NCBI RefSeq assembly: GCF_012275515.1 | Contig: NZ_JAAZQL010000004.1 | Span: forward strand, 124,001-188,000 | DNA: 64,000 nucleotides | Source: Novosphingobium sp. SG707 | GTDB taxonomy: Bacteria > Pseudomonadota > Alphaproteobacteria > Sphingomonadales > Sphingomonadaceae | Direction of reading: 5' to 3' | In this document: piece after piece, positions 9,176-18,428 of the stretch | Layout: each line of letters starts with the position of its first letter | Position numbering within the stretch: position 1 is the stretch's first letter | The notes under the pieces: model-generated | The model's input: the letters and a program-made list of their open reading frames with translations, nothing else | Databases searched by the model: none | What the model was told of the DNA's origin: nothing | Program-made: the position numbers and the translations under genes

Positions 9176-9652
9176 ATGATGCCCAAAGACGATGTTGACC
9201 GCATCATGGAGGTCATGGACGCCGCCTTTGAACCGTTTTGGGGCGAGGCGTGGAACCGAATGCAGATCGAAAGCGCGCTGGCGATCGGCAACACGCATTA
9301 CTGGCTGATCGCGCCCCATGGCGCCGCGCCGGAGGAAGGCGAGGATGCGGCCGGTTTTGCGCTGGTCCGGCAGATTTTCGATGAGGCCGAACTGCTGCTT
9401 TTTGCTGTTTCGCCCCAGTGGCGCCGTCGCGGCCTTGGCGCCAGATTATTAGTCAGAGCATTAGATGACATGAAAAGATCGGGCGTCCGCAAGGTGATGC
9501 TTGAAATGCGGCGCGGCAATCCGGCCGAAACTCTTTATCGCGCCACAGGCTTCGCTCCGGTGGGCCTTCGACCTAAGTATTACCGTTGCGCCGATGGCGA
9601 GAGGATTGATGCGGTCACATTTTCCTTTCCCGCAGATGAACAGAACAACTGA
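9176..9652 (+). CDS. rimI: RimI-like N-acetyltransferase (GNAT)
   Basis: This 158-residue GNAT-fold enzyme has the acetyl-CoA binding motif A as QWRRRGLGARLLVRALDD (about residues 80-97) and motif B as MLEMRRGNPAETLYRATGF. That is the RimI form, in which the ribosomal protein S18 N-terminal alanine is acetylated. Its place 21 bp after tsaB supports the assignment. Two adjacent ATG codons (9176 and 9179) could serve as start. The real target might be other N-termini, since RimI relatives differ in specificity. Confidence 0.82.
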   Translation: MMPKDDVDRIMEVMDAAFEPFWGEAWNRMQIESALAIGNTHYWLIAPHGAAPEEGEDAAGFALVRQIFDEAELLLFAVSPQWRRRGLGARLLVRALDDMKRSGVRKVMLEMRRGNPAETLYRATGFAPVGLRPKYYRCADGERIDAVTFSFPADEQNN

Positions 9653-9744
9653 TTGAGCCGAAAAAAGGCATCATTCCAATGTATGTTCAAATTTTCTAAT
9701 TCTGCATCTTGAATAATTCTTGAAATCGTCGCAATAGAGCCTGG

Positions 9745-9765
9745 TGCAGCTGGGATGGAGCTGCA
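9745..9765. other. Inverted repeat in the mucR leader
   Basis: TGCAGCT-GGGATGG-AGCTGCA is a perfect 7-bp inverted repeat 60 bp before the mucR start, in an AT-rich 170-bp intergenic region. An A-rich CAAAACAAACAAAAAC run follows. It could be an mRNA hairpin in the leader or a protein site. It is not a typical terminator because no T run follows. Confidence 0.4.
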
Positions 9766-9824
9766 TAAACAAAACAAACAAAAACAGACAATCGGGTCAC
9801 AAGCAAAAGAGAAGGCTACATCCC

Positions 9825-10268
9825 ATGAGCACGATCGAAGTCGATTCCAAGGAAACCCTCATCACCCTGACGTCGGACATTGTTGCCGCGCATGTCAGCA
9901 ACAACAGCGTCAGCGTTGAGGAAGTTACCGCCCTCATCACCAATGTTTTCAATGCCCTGTCGGGTCTTGGTCAACCTTCGGCTCCGGTGGAAACGCCGCC
10001 CGAACCGGCTGTCTCGATCCGCGCTTCGGTCAAGCCCGATCACATTGTGTGCCTTGAAGACGGCAAGAAGCTCAAGATGCTCAAGCGCCACCTGGCGACT
10101 CACTACAATCTGACCCCGGAACAGTATCGCGCGCGCTGGAACCTGCCCGCCGACTATCCGATGGTTGCCCCCAACTATGCCGAAAAGCGCCGCGAACTGG
10201 CCAAGTCGATCGGCTTGGGCCGCAAGCCCAGCGTGAAGCGCGGCCGCAAGCCCAAGGCTGCTGCCTGA
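9825..10268 (+). CDS. mucR: MucR/Ros-family transcriptional regulator
   Basis: This 147-residue regulator has the Ros/MucR zinc-finger region at residues 70-105. The predicted ligands are C76, D79, H89 and H93 (VCLEDG ... RHLATH): an aspartate sits where classical Ros has the second cysteine, as in several MucR homologues. The tail is basic (GRKPSVKRGRKPKAAA). MucR proteins bind AT-rich DNA and act as broad, H-NS-like silencers of exopolysaccharide, motility and cell-cycle genes in alphaproteobacteria. ATG at 9825 follows GAGAAGG; an in-frame ATG at 9744 lies in the leader hairpin region. The gene has its own terminator. Autoregulation through the AT-rich leader is plausible. Confidence 0.9.
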   Translation: MSTIEVDSKETLITLTSDIVAAHVSNNSVSVEEVTALITNVFNALSGLGQPSAPVETPPEPAVSIRASVKPDHIVCLEDGKKLKMLKRHLATHYNLTPEQYRARWNLPADYPMVAPNYAEKRRELAKSIGLGRKPSVKRGRKPKAAA

Positions 10269-10324
10269 GGCGACCGGCGATACGGGGGTTTTGCCACCGT
10301 TTATCACCGCATAGCAGGTTGAAG

Positions 10325-10366
10325 TTTTGCCCTGCCGGCTCCATAGTCGGTAGGGCAAACCTTTTT
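10325..10366 (+). terminator. Terminator after mucR
   Basis: The stem is GCCCTGCCG / CGGTAGGGC (one G-U type pair), flanked by TTTT and AAA, followed by CCTTTTT. It lies 57 bp after the mucR stop and just before fur. Confidence 0.7.
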
Positions 10367-10383
10367 AAAGACACGGACCCTCA

Positions 10384-10812
10384 GTGCATCAGCAAATCGA
10401 CATCGAAACCCTTTGCCAGCAGCGCGGCCTGCGCATCACCGAGCAACGCCGCGTGATCGCCAAAGTGCTGTCGGAGAGCGACGATCACCCCGATGTAGAC
10501 CAGCTGCACGCGCGCGCAACGGCGGTCGATCCGGGCATTTCGATTGCCACGGTCTATCGCACGGTGCGCCTGTTCGAAGAAGCGGGCATTCTGGACCGCC
10601 ACGATTTCGGCGATGGCCGCGCCCGCTATGAGGCCGCGCCCGAGGCGCATCATGACCATCTGATCGATGTGGAAACCGGGCATGTGATCGAATTCGTCGA
10701 TCCCGAGCTGGAAGCACTGCAGCGTCAGATTGCCGAGAGGCTGGGCTATCGTCTGGTCGACCACCGGCTCGAACTGTTCGGGGTCAAGCTGGAACGCGAA
10801 ACCAAAAAGTGA
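10384..10812 (+). CDS. fur: Fur-family metal-responsive regulator
   Basis: The protein has 142 residues. An N-terminal winged helix with ISIATVYRTVRLFEEAGIL (about residues 52-70) is followed by the metal-binding HHDH at 89-92. The CxxC pair that usually follows (HHDHLICxxCG) is replaced by HHDHLIDVETG, so the structural zinc site is absent, as in many alphaproteobacterial Fur/Mur proteins. It could therefore respond to iron or to manganese. The start is GTG at 10384; no better start lies downstream. It is followed at once by a strong terminator. Confidence 0.87.
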   Translation: MHQQIDIETLCQQRGLRITEQRRVIAKVLSESDDHPDVDQLHARATAVDPGISIATVYRTVRLFEEAGILDRHDFGDGRARYEAAPEAHHDHLIDVETGHVIEFVDPELEALQRQIAERLGYRLVDHRLELFGVKLERETKK

Positions 10813-10815
10813 AGA

Positions 10816-10850
10816 AAAGGGCGGGGTCCAATCCCCGCCCTTTCTTTATT
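10816..10850 (+). terminator. Rho-independent terminator after fur
   Basis: AAAGGGCGGGG-TCCAAT-CCCCGCCCTTT forms a perfect stem (10816-10843), followed by CTTTATT. It also ends exactly at the stop of the convergent aldo/keto reductase gene and may serve both. Confidence 0.85.
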
Positions 10851-11842
10851 CAGACAAATTCCTCGGTATCCATGGTCGCCTGCATCGCGGCGGGATAGCG
10901 CGGGCCGGAAACGGTGTGCTGGTTGATCAGCCCGTCCAGCTCGGCCAGCGTGGCCTGCGAAGGGCGCCAGTCAGGGCGCTGGATATTCTCGCGCAGGTGA
11001 TCGGGGTTGGTCGTGCCGGGGATCACATGCACATGATCGCCCCGCGAAAGCACCCATGCCAGCGACAATTGCGCAGGCGATACCCCTTCCCGCCCGGCAA
11101 TGGCGTTGAACGCATCGACCAGCGCGAGGTTCTTGGGCCAGTTTTCGCCATTGAAGCGCGGATGCGTGCGGCGCAGATCCTTGTCCTCCAGCGCCGAGGG
11201 CTCGCGCATCCCATTGGCCAGCACCCCGCGCGCCAGCGGGCTGAACGCCACCAGCGCCACGCCCAGCTCACCGCAGGCCTGCAGTACCCCCAGTTCGGGG
11301 TTGCGGGTCCAAAGCGAGTATTCGGTCTGAACGGCGGTGACGGGGCAGACGGCATGAGCTTTGCGCAACGTGTCCGCGCTCATTTCCGACAGGCCATAGC
11401 CGCCGATCTTGCCGGCTGCGATCAGGTCGCCCATCGCGCCCGCGCTCTCCTCGATGGGAACGGTAAAATCACGGCGGTGCATGTAATAGAGGTCGATATG
11501 GTCGGTCTGGAGCGCCTTCAGGCTCTTTTCCACCTCGGCCTTGATCGTCTCGGGCTTGCAATCGACATAGCGGCGCTGACCATCGGCAATCAGGCCCATC
11601 TTGCTGGCCAGAAAGAATTCCTTGCGCCGCCCCTTCAGGGTTTCGCCGATCAGTTCCTCATTCTTGCCGCCGCCATAAAGTCGGGCTGTGTCGAGATGGC
11701 CATAGCCCAGATCGAGCGCCAGATGCAGCAGCTTGGCGGACTCTTCGGGCGGCGGCGGCGCGGCATAGGCCCAGCTGACATTCATGCAGCCAAGGCCGAT
11801 GGGGTTCACATCCTTGCCACCAAGTTTGCGGGTGATGGGCAT
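10850..11842 (-). CDS. Aldo/keto reductase
   Basis: This 330-residue NADPH-dependent carbonyl reductase has a TIM-barrel fold. The AKR tetrad is visible: Asp and Tyr in HLDTARLYGGG, Lys in FLASKMG, His in YYMHRRDF. It resembles the YhdN/perakine-reductase-like branch. The substrate is unknown; an aldehyde from aromatic catabolism is possible but not shown. ATG at 11842 has AAGGA six bases upstream; an in-frame TTG at 11860 is less likely. A repeat element (copy B) fills the space between this gene's start and ligC, so it is probably not part of the lig operon. Confidence 0.85.
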   Translation of the reverse strand: MPITRKLGGKDVNPIGLGCMNVSWAYAAPPPPEESAKLLHLALDLGYGHLDTARLYGGGKNEELIGETLKGRRKEFFLASKMGLIADGQRRYVDCKPETIKAEVEKSLKALQTDHIDLYYMHRRDFTVPIEESAGAMGDLIAAGKIGGYGLSEMSADTLRKAHAVCPVTAVQTEYSLWTRNPELGVLQACGELGVALVAFSPLARGVLANGMREPSALEDKDLRRTHPRFNGENWPKNLALVDAFNAIAGREGVSPAQLSLAWVLSRGDHVHVIPGTTNPDHLRENIQRPDWRPSQATLAELDGLINQHTVSGPRYPAAMQATMDTEEFV

Positions 11843-11873
11843 TGGGGGATCCTTATTCAATGGCGGGTTTTAT

Positions 11874-12097
11874 GCCTCCGGCGGGCAAAGGGACTCGTCC
11901 CTTTGCAATCCCATTACCGGGTTTGTCGAAGGGACGGCATTGGAAATGACATGATATGATAAAAGCCTGCGACGCGGCGAGGTTACACTCGATAGCGCCG
12001 CAGGCTTTTACATTTCAACGCCGCGTCCGACACGTAAGGCCGAACCATAAACGCAACGAAGACAGTAACGGGAGCGCGAGGGACGAGTCCCTCGCAT
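11874..12097. repeat. Composite palindromic repeat, copy B
   Basis: The left end is GCCTCCGGCGGG, then the hairpin CAAAGGGACT-CGTCCCTTTG and CAATCCC. A central terminator-like hairpin lies at 11961-12009 (AAAAGCCTGCG ... CGCAGGCTTTT). Next come ACGCCGCGTCCGACAC and GCAACGAAGACAGTA. The right end is a variant: GAGGGACGAGTCCCTC, whose core is the inverted complement of the left hairpin core, instead of CCCGCCGGAGGC. It starts 31 bp upstream of the aldo/keto reductase start and ends 8 bp past the ligC stop. Confidence 0.8.
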
Positions 12098-12105
12098 CAT
12101 TCCAC

Positions 12106-13056
12106 TTACTTCTTCATCGCATTCAACTGCACTTCCAACTCACCCAGCACGCGATAGCAATCGAGCACCTTGCCCACCGACGAGTTCGGCTCGCGGCCTT
12201 CGCGGATAGCGGCAATGAATTCGCGGTCCTGCAATTCGATGCCGTTCATCGACACATCGACCTTCGACACGTCGATGGCGTTTTCGCGGCCGTCGACCAG
12301 ATCGTCATAGCGCGCGATATAGGTGGCGGTGTCGCCGATATAGCGGAAGAAGGTGCCCAGCGGGCCGTCATTGTTGAAGGACAGCGAGAGGGTGCAGATC
12401 GCGCCCGACTCGGCCTTGAGCTGGATCGACATATCCATCGCGATGCCCAGCGTGGGATGATAGGGACCTTCGATGGCATTGGCGGCGACGATCTTGCCCG
12501 CCTGATAGGCGAACAGGTCAACCGTATGCGCGGCATGGTGCCAGAGCAGGTGATCCGTCCAGGAACGCGGCTCGCCCTTGGCGTTCATGTTGCTGCGGCG
12601 GAAGAAGTAGGTCTGCACATCCATCTGCTGGATGTTGAACTCGCCCGCCGTGATCTTGTTATGCACATACTGGTGGCTGGGGTTAAAGCGGCGCGTGTGG
12701 CCCACCATGCAGGTCTTGCCGGTTTCCTGCGAAACCTTGAGCACTTCCTGCGCATCGGCCCAGCTGTCGGCCAGCGGGATTTCGACCTGCACATGCTTGC
12801 CCGCCTTCATGCAGGCGATGGCCTGCGCGGCGTGCATCTGGGTGGGGGTGCAAAGGATCACCGCGTCCACATCATCACGGGCCAGCGCATCATCCAGTTC
12901 GGTCGAGCTGTGCTTGGCGCCATACTTGGCGGCAACCGCAGCGGCCTGTTCGCCGGTGCGGCTGATGATCGAGGTGATTTCAACGCCGTCGATGTTCTTC
13001 AGGCCATCGAGGTGCTTTTCGCCAAAGGCGCCGGCGCCGGCAAGGGCAATACGCAT
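12106..13056 (-). CDS. ligC: 4-carboxy-2-hydroxymuconate-6-semialdehyde dehydrogenase LigC
   Basis: This 316-residue GFO/IDH/MocA-type enzyme oxidises the ring-fission product CHMS (as its hemiacetal) with NADP to 2-pyrone-4,6-dicarboxylate. The N-terminal Rossmann motif is GAGAFG (7-12). EIP at 92-94 replaces the usual EKP of the family. The start MRIALAGAGAFGEKHLDGLK is the LigC opening, and the position next to ligAB confirms the call. ATG at 13056 has GGAG upstream; a long in-frame extension reaching into ligB was rejected. It is the last gene of the minus-strand lig operon; the ligB-ligC gap is 59 bp. Confidence 0.95.
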   Translation of the reverse strand: MRIALAGAGAFGEKHLDGLKNIDGVEITSIISRTGEQAAAVAAKYGAKHSSTELDDALARDDVDAVILCTPTQMHAAQAIACMKAGKHVQVEIPLADSWADAQEVLKVSQETGKTCMVGHTRRFNPSHQYVHNKITAGEFNIQQMDVQTYFFRRSNMNAKGEPRSWTDHLLWHHAAHTVDLFAYQAGKIVAANAIEGPYHPTLGIAMDMSIQLKAESGAICTLSLSFNNDGPLGTFFRYIGDTATYIARYDDLVDGRENAIDVSKVDVSMNGIELQDREFIAAIREGREPNSSVGKVLDCYRVLGELEVQLNAMKK

Positions 13057-13115
13057 GAGAGGATACTCCGTGATAGGAATGGCCGGAGCGCCATGCAGCC
13101 CCCCGGCATCGGGAA

Positions 13116-14416
<1,301 letters not shown>

Positions 14417-14431
14417 CTTCATTCTCCCAAA

Positions 14432-14461
14432 CCCGTCCCCGCCCGGTTGCTGCCGGACGGG
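14432..14461. other. Hairpin between ligJ and ligA
   Basis: CCCGTCC (14432-14438) pairs with GGACGGG (14455-14461) across a 16-base loop, directly upstream of the ligA ribosome site. No T run follows. It could stabilise or separate ligABC mRNA from the upstream ligJ message. Confidence 0.4.
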
Positions 14462-14473
14462 GCAGGTCGTTGA

Positions 14474-15499
14474 TTACAGGCCGCGCGCCTTCAGCTTGGC
14501 GTCCAGACGCGGGAACACACGGCGGGCATTGCCCTCGAAGATGGCGTGGCGTTCGGCATCCGAAATATCCAGCGCATCGACATACCGCTTGGTGTCGTCG
14601 AAATAGAAACCGGTGGTGGGATCGATCCCGCGCACCGCGCCCACCATTTCCGACCCGAACAGGATGTTCTTGTTGTCGATCACATCGGCCAGCAGGTTGA
14701 TGCCGGGCTGATGATAGACGCAGGTGTCGAAAAAGATGTTGTTCATCAGATGGGTGTCGAGCGACGGCTTTTTCAGCATGTCGGCAAGGCCCCGATAACG
14801 ACCCCAGTGATAAGGCACCGCGCCGCCACCATGCGGGATGATGAAGCGCAGCGTGGGGAAGCGGCTGAACAGATCGCCTTCGAGCAATTGCATGAAGGCA
14901 ATCGTGTCGGCCGCGATGTAATAGCCGCCCGTGGCATGCATCGCCGGGTTGCACGAACCCGAAACGTGGATCATCGCCGGAACGTCAAGTTCGACCATCT
15001 TCTCATAGAAGGGGAACCAGTATTCGTCGGTCAGCGGCGGATGCTTGAAATGGCCGCCGCCCGGATCGGGATTCAGGTTGCAGCCGATAAAGCCCATCTC
15101 GTTGACGCAGCGCTCCAGCTCCTTGATCGAGTTGGTCAGATCCGCCTCAGGCGATTGCGGCAACATGCAGACAGGCTCGAACACGCCCGGGAACAGATCC
15201 ACCACGCGCCCGATCAGATCATTGCAGGCCTGCGCCCAGGGAACGGCCACGCTCTGATCGCCGACATGCGGGGCCATCGCGCTGGCGCGGGGCGAAAAGA
15301 TGGTCAGGTCCGCGCCGCGTTCCTTGATGAGGCGAAGCTGGTTGGCCTCAATCGTCTCACGGATTTCATCGTCGCTGATCTTCGGATAGGCCGGAGCAGC
15401 AACGCCGGCCTTGAAGGCGGCCTTCTGTTCCTCACGCCACGCGTCATGCCCCTTGGGCAGAACGGTGTAGTGGCCATGACAGTCAATAATCAGGCTCAC
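14474..15499 (-). CDS. ligJ: 4-oxalomesaconate hydratase LigJ
   Basis: This 341-residue amidohydrolase-superfamily enzyme adds water to 4-oxalomesaconate (keto or enol form from LigU) to give 4-carboxy-4-hydroxy-2-oxoadipate. The N-terminal metal motif IIDCHGHY (residues 4-11) and later IHVSG and FIIPHGGG blocks mark the amidohydrolase_2 barrel with zinc ligands. The length equals that of the Sphingobium SYK-6 enzyme as I recall it. ATG at 15499 is the natural start just after the upstream oxidoreductase (6-bp gap), so the two are tightly co-transcribed. Confidence 0.95.
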   Translation of the reverse strand: MSLIIDCHGHYTVLPKGHDAWREEQKAAFKAGVAAPAYPKISDDEIRETIEANQLRLIKERGADLTIFSPRASAMAPHVGDQSVAVPWAQACNDLIGRVVDLFPGVFEPVCMLPQSPEADLTNSIKELERCVNEMGFIGCNLNPDPGGGHFKHPPLTDEYWFPFYEKMVELDVPAMIHVSGSCNPAMHATGGYYIAADTIAFMQLLEGDLFSRFPTLRFIIPHGGGAVPYHWGRYRGLADMLKKPSLDTHLMNNIFFDTCVYHQPGINLLADVIDNKNILFGSEMVGAVRGIDPTTGFYFDDTKRYVDALDISDAERHAIFEGNARRVFPRLDAKLKARGL

Positions 15500-15505
15500 G
15501 GGGGT

Positions 15506-16345
15506 TTACTCCTTTCCCTCGATCAATCTCTCTTTACGGCCCGCCATGTCGCGCTGGCGCAGAACGGTGCCGTTGGTCATCATCGGCTCGATGCCAAGCC
15601 CGGTCAGGGTCTTGGCCGATTCCTCCATCTCGGCGGCGCGGCGCACGCCATGCGTCACCATCCGCTCGATGTTATAGGCCGCACGTTTGGCCCAGGGCCA
15701 AGCCTTCTCGCTGGCGTCCAGACTGGAGAGCACCTCATCGACCACCCCAGCTTCCTGCGCGGCCAGCATCATTTCGGCGGTCAGCGCCTCGATGCCCTTG
15801 ACCATCACGCTGCGGATCATCTTGATCGCGGATGCCCGGCCCACTTCATCGCCCACGATGCGGATATTATTGAAACCGGCCTCGCGCAGCATGGCTTCGG
15901 CCCGCCCCGCCTCACGCCCGGCCAGCAGCAGCGGCACATTCAACCGCGCCGGATCGACCGGGGCCAGCACCGCGACGTCGACATAGCAGCCGCCAGCCGC
16001 TTCGATTGCGGCGGCGGCTTCGCGCTTGGTGCCCGGCGCCACGGAATTGCAGTCGGCCCAGATTGCGCCCTTGGGCAGGAATGCGGCATAGCCCTGTGCG
16101 GCGGGCAACGCGCTGTCGGCCGTCACCAGCGAGAGGACCATCGCACGCCCGGCCAGAGCCTCCTGCGCATCGCGCGCCACCATCAGCCCGTCCTGCGCGG
16201 CCAGCGCCAGCCTTTCGGGGCGCACATCCCACACACCGGCGCGCGCATTGCCGCCCGCCCCGTCCGCTGCCTCACCCCAGCCGCCCGCGCGGGCAAAGGT
16301 GGAGCCTGCCTCGCCATAGCCGATCAGGAATATAGTATGTGACAC
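15506..16345 (-). CDS. NAD(P)-dependent 6PGDH-like oxidoreductase with DUF1932
   Basis: The protein has 279 residues. The N-terminal Rossmann motif IGYGEAGSTFA (about 8-18) is of the 3-hydroxyacid dehydrogenase/6-phosphogluconate dehydrogenase type. The middle has GRASAIKMIRSVMVKG, whose lysine matches the catalytic Lys of beta-hydroxyacid dehydrogenases. The C-terminus is the DUF1932 all-helical domain. No step in the textbook protocatechuate 4,5 pathway needs such an enzyme, yet it is the first gene of the ligJABC operon. It might act on an off-pathway hydroxy or keto acid. ATG at 16345 lies 110 bp downstream of the LysR stop, with a candidate regulator site between. Confidence 0.85.
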   Translation of the reverse strand: MSHTIFLIGYGEAGSTFARAGGWGEAADGAGGNARAGVWDVRPERLALAAQDGLMVARDAQEALAGRAMVLSLVTADSALPAAQGYAAFLPKGAIWADCNSVAPGTKREAAAAIEAAGGCYVDVAVLAPVDPARLNVPLLLAGREAGRAEAMLREAGFNNIRIVGDEVGRASAIKMIRSVMVKGIEALTAEMMLAAQEAGVVDEVLSSLDASEKAWPWAKRAAYNIERMVTHGVRRAAEMEESAKTLTGLGIEPMMTNGTVLRQRDMAGRKERLIEGKE

Positions 16346-16417
16346 GAACGAATCTCCTTATTGCAACAGCCATGCCGCCAAGCCTCGCGCGCGCACCAAT
16401 CGAAAGGCATCCGCCAC

Positions 16418-16430
16418 CATAAGTTTTTAC
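16418..16430 (-). promoter_or_regulatory. Candidate regulator site, ligJABC operon promoter
   Basis: Read toward the operon the sequence is GTAAAAACTTATG. The same motif in the same orientation (GCAGAAACTTATG) lies upstream of ligK. It ends 72 bp before the first gene of the operon, a usual distance for a LysR activator site. Confidence 0.45.
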
Positions 16431-16455
16431 AAAGCCCGTCAGCTTTGCCCATCGT

Positions 16456-17619
16456 TCAGCTTTGGCCGGCTCCGCATTCGCGCAGCATCGCCACAAAGGC
16501 CTCCTGTGTTGCGGTCGGCCGCCAGCCCGCCCGCGTGGTGATCCCGATGCTGCGCGTAAAGCCCGAAACGAGATCGCGCGCGGTCAACACGCCCGCGTCC
16601 AGCTCGACCGCTACCTGCGACCGGCTGAGCAGGGTCAGGCTGTCGCTGTCGAGCAGCAATTGCCGGATCGTCATCACCGACCCGCATTCGATGGCCACGC
16701 GCGGCGGCTCGGCCCCCAGCGCGCGCAGCATCGTCTGCCAATGGCGGCGCAGCGGTGTTTCGGAACCCGGCAATATCCACGGATAATCCGCCAGTTCCGC
16801 CCCCGGCTCGGCCACAGACTCCAACGGATGGCCCTTGCGCATCACCAGCACCGGCGTATCGGCGAACACAGCCTCGCCCGCCAGCCCTTCGGCCTCGGCC
16901 CCTTCGCGCAGGGCGCCCAGCATCAGGTCGATTTCGCCATCGCGCAGCGGGCCGGACAATTCGCCATGGCTCCCTTCGACCACCATCACGCCCACACCGG
17001 GATATTCGCGGGCAAACCGGCTGATCGCCTCGGGCAACCAACGCGCGCGCGACAAAGGCATCGCACCCACGATGATGCGCCCGGCCGCCTTGCCCTGCCA
17101 TGTAGCCACCTCGGCCAGGCCCGCGCGCAATTCGGCCATGGCAAGGCCAAATCCGCGCGCGCGCCGCTGCCCGGTGGGGGTCAGCGCGACATGCTGCCCG
17201 CGCCGGTCCACCAGCCTTTGGCCCAGCGCTACCTGCAGATCGGCCACCGCGCGGTGAAGGCTGGCCGAGGACAGGCCAGTCGCCTCGGCCGCCCCGGCAT
17301 AGCTGCCCGCGCGGGCCAGCGCGAGCAGCGCGCGAAGCTGAGTTCCGGTGACACGCGGGCTGCCGATATGGTCAATCGCAGCCTCGGCGCGCGGGGCCAT
17401 CAGCAGCGCCGGTTCGGTGGCCGTCATACCTTGCGCGCTGCGTTCAAACAGGGTCACGCCAAGGCTCGCCTCAAGACCAGCGATGGCCTGGGTCAGAGCT
17501 GGCTGGGTCAGGTTTACCGCGCGGGCGGCGCGCGTCAGACTGCCATGGCGCACGGTCGCGGCCAGCGCGGCAAAATGGCGGATATTAAGCGGGCGATCCC
17601 CGATTCCATTTTCGATCAT
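16456..17619 (-). CDS. LysR-type regulator with two tandem N-terminal HTH domains (LigR-like position)
   Basis: The protein has 387 residues, about 80 more than a standard LysR regulator. Residues 11-70 form a complete LysR HTH (RHFAALAATVRHGSLTRAA, then TQPALTQAIAGLE). Residues 91-150 form a second one (ALLALARAGSYAGAAEATGL, then SASLHRAVADLQVALG). The effector-binding domain starts near residue 180 (GRIIVGAMPLSRARWLPEA). It lies between the two lig operons, divergent from ligK and upstream of ligJABC, the place expected for their activator; LigR of SYK-6 has that role. The effector is probably protocatechuate or a pathway intermediate; this is inference. Confidence 0.85.
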   Translation of the reverse strand: MIENGIGDRPLNIRHFAALAATVRHGSLTRAARAVNLTQPALTQAIAGLEASLGVTLFERSAQGMTATEPALLMAPRAEAAIDHIGSPRVTGTQLRALLALARAGSYAGAAEATGLSSASLHRAVADLQVALGQRLVDRRGQHVALTPTGQRRARGFGLAMAELRAGLAEVATWQGKAAGRIIVGAMPLSRARWLPEAISRFAREYPGVGVMVVEGSHGELSGPLRDGEIDLMLGALREGAEAEGLAGEAVFADTPVLVMRKGHPLESVAEPGAELADYPWILPGSETPLRRHWQTMLRALGAEPPRVAIECGSVMTIRQLLLDSDSLTLLSRSQVAVELDAGVLTARDLVSGFTRSIGITTRAGWRPTATQEAFVAMLRECGAGQS

Positions 17620-17632
17620 GCTCGCACATTTA

Positions 17633-17645
17633 GCAGAAACTTATG
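17633..17645 (+). promoter_or_regulatory. Candidate regulator site, ligK promoter
   Basis: GCAGAAACTTATG lies in the 114-bp gap between the LysR gene and ligK, ending 88 bp before the ligK start. It matches 11 of 13 bases of the site before the ligJABC operon, in the same orientation. It is also just upstream of the LysR gene start, so autoregulation is possible. Confidence 0.45.
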
Positions 17646-17733
17646 ACCTTAGACAACTTCGCATTGGAGCGTGACGGCGCCCCGGCGCATGTCGCATGCC
17701 AGCCAACCTATCGACCATCCAGAGAGGATCTTC

Positions 17734-18408
17734 ATGTCTTCCATCGTCGTCCAGAACATCGAGCGCGCACCCCTTGATGTCATCGACGGCCTCGCCGCCT
17801 GCGGCGTTGCCACCGTTCACGAAGCGCAGGGCCGCAAGGGCCTGCTGGCCAGCTACATGCGCCCGATCTATCCCCGCGCGCGCATCGCGGGCAGCGCCGT
17901 GACGATCAGCGCCGCCCCCGGCGACAACTGGATGGTCCATGTCGCCATCGAACAGCTGAAAGAAGGCGACATCCTCGTCCTTGCCCCCACCTCGCCTTGC
18001 GAAGACGGCTATTTCGGCGACCTTCTGGCCACCAGCGCGCAGGCGCGCGGCTGTCGCGGTCTGGTCATTGATGCAGGCGTGCGCGACGTGCGCGACCTGA
18101 CCGACATGAACTTCCCCGTCTGGTCCAAGGCCGTCTATGCCCAAGGCACCGTCAAGAACACGCTGGGCAGCGTCAACGTCCCCATCATCTGCGCCAACCA
18201 ACTGGTCAACGCGGGCGACGTGATCGTGGCCGATGACGATGGCGTCTGCGTCGTGCGCCGCGAGGAAGCCGCCGAAGTGCTCAAGGCCGCGCAGGCCCGC
18301 GAGGCCAACGAGGCCGCCAAGCGCGAGAAGCTGGCCGCCGGGGTGCTGGGGCTCGACATCTACAACATGCGCGAGCGGTTGGAGAAGGAAGGGTTGAAGT
18401 ACGTTTGA
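17734..18408 (+). CDS. ligK: 4-carboxy-4-hydroxy-2-oxoadipate aldolase/oxaloacetate decarboxylase LigK
   Basis: This 224-residue RraA-fold class II pyruvate aldolase splits CHA into pyruvate and oxaloacetate, the last lig step, and can decarboxylate oxaloacetate. [11 protein letters not shown] near residue 26 and the [20 protein letters not shown] block near residues 107-126 (with the Arg and Asp of the metal/pyruvate site) are family marks. ATG at 17734 has AGAGAGGA upstream; a start at 17671 would add 21 unconserved residues. It is the first gene of the plus-strand lig cluster. A 230-bp repeat element separates it from ligU. Confidence 0.94.
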   Translation: MSSIVVQNIERAPLDVIDGLAACGVATVHEAQGRKGLLASYMRPIYPRARIAGSAVTISAAPGDNWMVHVAIEQLKEGDILVLAPTSPCEDGYFGDLLATSAQARGCRGLVIDAGVRDVRDLTDMNFPVWSKAVYAQGTVKNTLGSVNVPIICANQLVNAGDVIVADDDGVCVVRREEAAEVLKAAQAREANEAAKREKLAAGVLGLDIYNMRERLEKEGLKYV

Positions 18409-18428
18409 CTTTGGGTGCTTAATAAAGT

